Source: Fusobacterium mortiferum (GTDB lineage: Bacteria > Fusobacteriota > Fusobacteriia > Fusobacteriales > Fusobacteriaceae). From it: 64,000 nt of DNA. Positions 62,248 to 64,000 of the stretch are shown piece after piece. A model generated the notes under the pieces. It searched no databases, was not told where the DNA came from, and saw only the letters and a list, made by a program, of their open reading frames with translations. A program made the position numbers and the translations under genes. Location of the stretch: contig NZ_JACSNP010000009.1 in NCBI RefSeq assembly GCF_016900045.1, positions 1 through 64,000 of the forward strand, in the 5' to 3' direction. Numbering within the stretch: the first letter of the stretch is position 1; each line of letters starts with the position of its first letter.

Positions 62248-63534
62248 TTATTTATGTAAAGATTTGATAAGGTTATACTCTTCAGGAGTATCTATATCTA
62301 AAAATTCAAATTTATTAGGAAACTCTACAAAGGAGATAAGAGGTGAATTTTTAATAACCTCTTTTCCTCCTACATCACCAGTAAGCTTAAGTAGTTCTTT
62401 CTTTTTGTTATTAGGAAAAAATACTGGGGAGAATCTTTCCCCTTCAGCTCTAGGAATAGTGATATATTTATATTTTAGAAAGTTGAAGTATATTTTTAAA
62501 AGAGTATCTCTAGTTAGAAGTGGTTGATCTCCAGTAAAAAAAGCAACACCTTCACCAGTAGTATTACTAACTCCCAATTTTATACTCTCACTCTGTCCCA
62601 GGTGAGCTAATTTATTTTCTAAATATTGATAGTTATATTTTTTAGATAAATTTTCTACCCACTCCTCTCTCCCACAAACATATATATTATAGAATGGAAT
62701 ATATGAGAGTTTTTCAAAAGTATAATCCAGTAAGGTTGTATCTTGATATGGTAGTTTTAATTTATTTTCTCCCATTCTACGTGAATATCCAGATGCCATT
62801 ACAATAGCATCTGTAGGAGAATATTTAAAAAATGTACCTTCTTTTATTGAACCTAATATTAGCTTATAGGATAGATTTTTTTTGTATAAAAGGTTACAAA
62901 CTTCTAAAGCAGTTGAAAATTTATTTAGATAATTATCTCCATCAATTCCATTAAAGAATATATATTTATTACTAGAAGATGAATTTTTGAAAAAATCTCC
63001 CTTAGAAATATAATCAACTAAAAATTCTTTATCTACAATCATATTGATAAAATTTTTAAATTTTTCTTTAAAAATTTCAAATCGATGAATATTGGATTCG
63101 TTCAATTTTAAATTCAAGATATCTAAATTAACTACTCCAATTACCTTATTAGAAAAAGATGGAATACAAGGTTCTGTATCATTCCAAGCTTTTATCTTTA
63201 GTTCTTTAGCTCCATCTCCTTCAATTAAAATATAGTCAAATTTTTCTTTTAAATCAAATATTTTTTCATAGGAAAGAGAGTATAATTTACTATTTTCTAT
63301 TCTTTCTCCATAGATAATGATATTTTTATTATTTCCCTTAATTTTACTATCTGATGTTATTAATTCTTCAAAATTATCAGGATGTGGAACATAAATTTTA
63401 GTAGTTGTAGTAACAAGAACTCTACCTAGAGAGGCCAGTTCTCTAGCTAAAGAAAACATTAAAGAGGTTTTCCCACCAGCCCCTGTAATAGTTATAATGT
63501 CCCCTTTTTTTATATCAAATTCTTTTAGTAACAT
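62248..63534 (-). CDS. Fusion of YqeC-like P-loop protein and MobA/MocA-like nucleotidyltransferase
   Basis: 428 residues. The N-terminal half (about 1-235) is YqeC-like: the P-loop GAGGKTSLM near 18-26, VTTTTKIYVP and DYILIEGDGA. YqeC accompanies selenium-dependent molybdenum hydroxylases. The C-terminal half (about 240-428) is a MocA/MobA-type transferase beginning AIVMASGYSRRMGENKLKLPY, with GDQPLL and a C-terminal DIDTPEEY, typical of molybdopterin cytidylyltransferases. Both parts look intact. The fused protein suggests late maturation of a molybdenum cofactor, but no molybdoenzyme is in the window. Confidence 0.85.
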   Translation of the reverse strand: MLLKEFDIKKGDIITITGAGGKTSLMFSLARELASLGRVLVTTTTKIYVPHPDNFEELITSDSKIKGNNKNIIIYGERIENSKLYSLSYEKIFDLKEKFDYILIEGDGAKELKIKAWNDTEPCIPSFSNKVIGVVNLDILNLKLNESNIHRFEIFKEKFKNFINMIVDKEFLVDYISKGDFFKNSSSSNKYIFFNGIDGDNYLNKFSTALEVCNLLYKKNLSYKLILGSIKEGTFFKYSPTDAIVMASGYSRRMGENKLKLPYQDTTLLDYTFEKLSYIPFYNIYVCGREEWVENLSKKYNYQYLENKLAHLGQSESIKLGVSNTTGEGVAFFTGDQPLLTRDTLLKIYFNFLKYKYITIPRAEGERFSPVFFPNNKKKELLKLTGDVGGKEVIKNSPLISFVEFPNKFEFLDIDTPEEYNLIKSLHK

Positions 63535-63595
63535 ATTTTCACCTCACTTTTTTTATATTTTAAAATAAAATTTATTTAAAGTCTATAAAAAATAA

Positions 63596-63640
63596 AATGA
63601 GAAAACTTTACAATAGTTATTACAGTAAAATTTTCTCATT
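63596..63640 (-). terminator. Intrinsic terminator after metQ
   Basis: AATGAGAAAACTTTAC pairs with GTAAAATTTTCTCATT (one mismatch) around a 13-nt loop; on the minus strand a T-rich run follows. Confidence 0.8.
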
Positions 63641-63664
63641 ATAATCTAATTTTTAATTAATTAT

Positions 63665-64000
63665 TTATTTCCAAGCAGGGATATACCCACCTTTAAATGT
63701 TTCAAGAATATAATTTTTTATCTTATCACTTTGGAAAGTTTTAATAAGAATTTTGATATCCTCTCTATTCTCATCTTCAGCTCTTACAGCAAAAATATTA
63801 ACATATGGAGATTTAGAAGCATCTTCTAATAAAATAGCATCCTTTGTAGGAATAAAACCAGCTTCTAGAGCATAACCTCCATTGATGATAGCAGCAGCAA
63901 CATCAGGTAAAACTCTTGGAAGTTGAGGAGCTTCTATTAGCTTAAACTTTAATTTTTTAGGATTTTCTACAATATCAAACTCTGTTGCTAAAAGATTAGT
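63665..64000 (-). CDS. metQ: MetQ-type methionine-binding lipoprotein, C-terminal part
   Basis: Only the last 111 residues are in the window; the 5' end runs past position 64000. The sequence contains KLIEAPQLPRVLPDVAAAIINGGYA, in which ProArgxLPDVxxAxINxxYA is a family signature, then AGFIPTKDA and the closing LETFKGGYIPAW. These are NlpA/MetQ proteins that deliver methionine to the MetNI ABC transporter, whose genes would be expected upstream on this strand, outside the window. Translated by hand from the minus strand. Confidence 0.9.
   Translation of the reverse strand, partial: TNLLATEFDIVENPKKLKFKLIEAPQLPRVLPDVAAAIINGGYALEAGFIPTKDAILLEDASKSPYVNIFAVRAEDENREDIKILIKTFQSDKIKNYILETFKGGYIPAWK

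Overview
This 64 kb window is AT-rich, gene-dense, Gram-negative chromosome that looks like Fusobacterium. The best single clue is a FomA-family porin with the family's N-terminal layout at 22.1 kb. Supporting clues are a type III glutamine synthetase, an [FeFe]-hydrogenase maturase (HydG), a hrcA-grpE-dnaK-dnaJ operon under a CIRCE element, outer-membrane proteins, and frequent TATGGTATAAT extended -10 promoters. The genus call is inference; I could not run a search. I found no tRNA, rRNA, CRISPR array or intact transposase.

Layout. 0-3.6 kb: a minus-strand pair, a DUF4132-like giant protein and a small unknown protein. 3.7-6.7 kb: comM/yifB and hydG. 6.8-7.3 kb: a decay zone with a 23-bp-arm palindrome, a truncated PAP2 phosphatase and a frameshifted membrane protein. 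7.3-27.4 kb: a c-di-GMP/surface-fibre island (below). 27.5-33.6 kb: heat-shock operon and yajC. 33.6-38.4 kb: amidase, GerMN protein, YqeK, RNase R. 38.5-39.7 kb: a second decay zone with an internally deleted pyrophosphatase and a deletion chimera of a glutamine-amidotransferase gene and a sodium:alanine symporter gene. 39.9-46.2 kb: miaB, rho, a LysM/M23 peptidase, ispG, a lipoprotein, and a compact ECF sigma / membrane protein / Spy-like operon. 46.3-49 kb: aroA and brnQ. 49.1-52.5 kb: rluD-rnhB-yraN-Zn ribbon-comF cluster. 52.6-54.9 kb: tpiA-gpmI. 55.1-57.2 kb: type III glutamine synthetase. 57.5-62 kb: ptsI-ptsH-ispH-rpsA. 62.2-64 kb: a YqeC/MobA fusion and the end of metQ.

The most interesting region is 7.3-27.4 kb. 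Two c-di-GMP-I (GEMM-I) riboswitches, each with a consensus promoter and a following intrinsic terminator, precede genes of a divergent chaperone-usher-like fibre system: three paralogous pilin-like proteins, a two-part secreted protein with a pilin-like C-terminus (tip candidate), an 876-residue usher-like outer-membrane protein, one full-length and one half-length PapD-like chaperone, and a MORN-repeat protein. Two genes in the first riboswitch-controlled operon are sensory: a tandem solute-binding-domain/HD-GYP c-di-GMP phosphodiesterase and an oligopeptide-binding-like protein. Flanking genes encode two hybrid histidine kinases, a REC-HD-GYP regulator and a PAS-GGDEF diguanylate cyclase. 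This would make a closed loop in which c-di-GMP controls a fibre operon that encodes its own c-di-GMP-degrading sensor.
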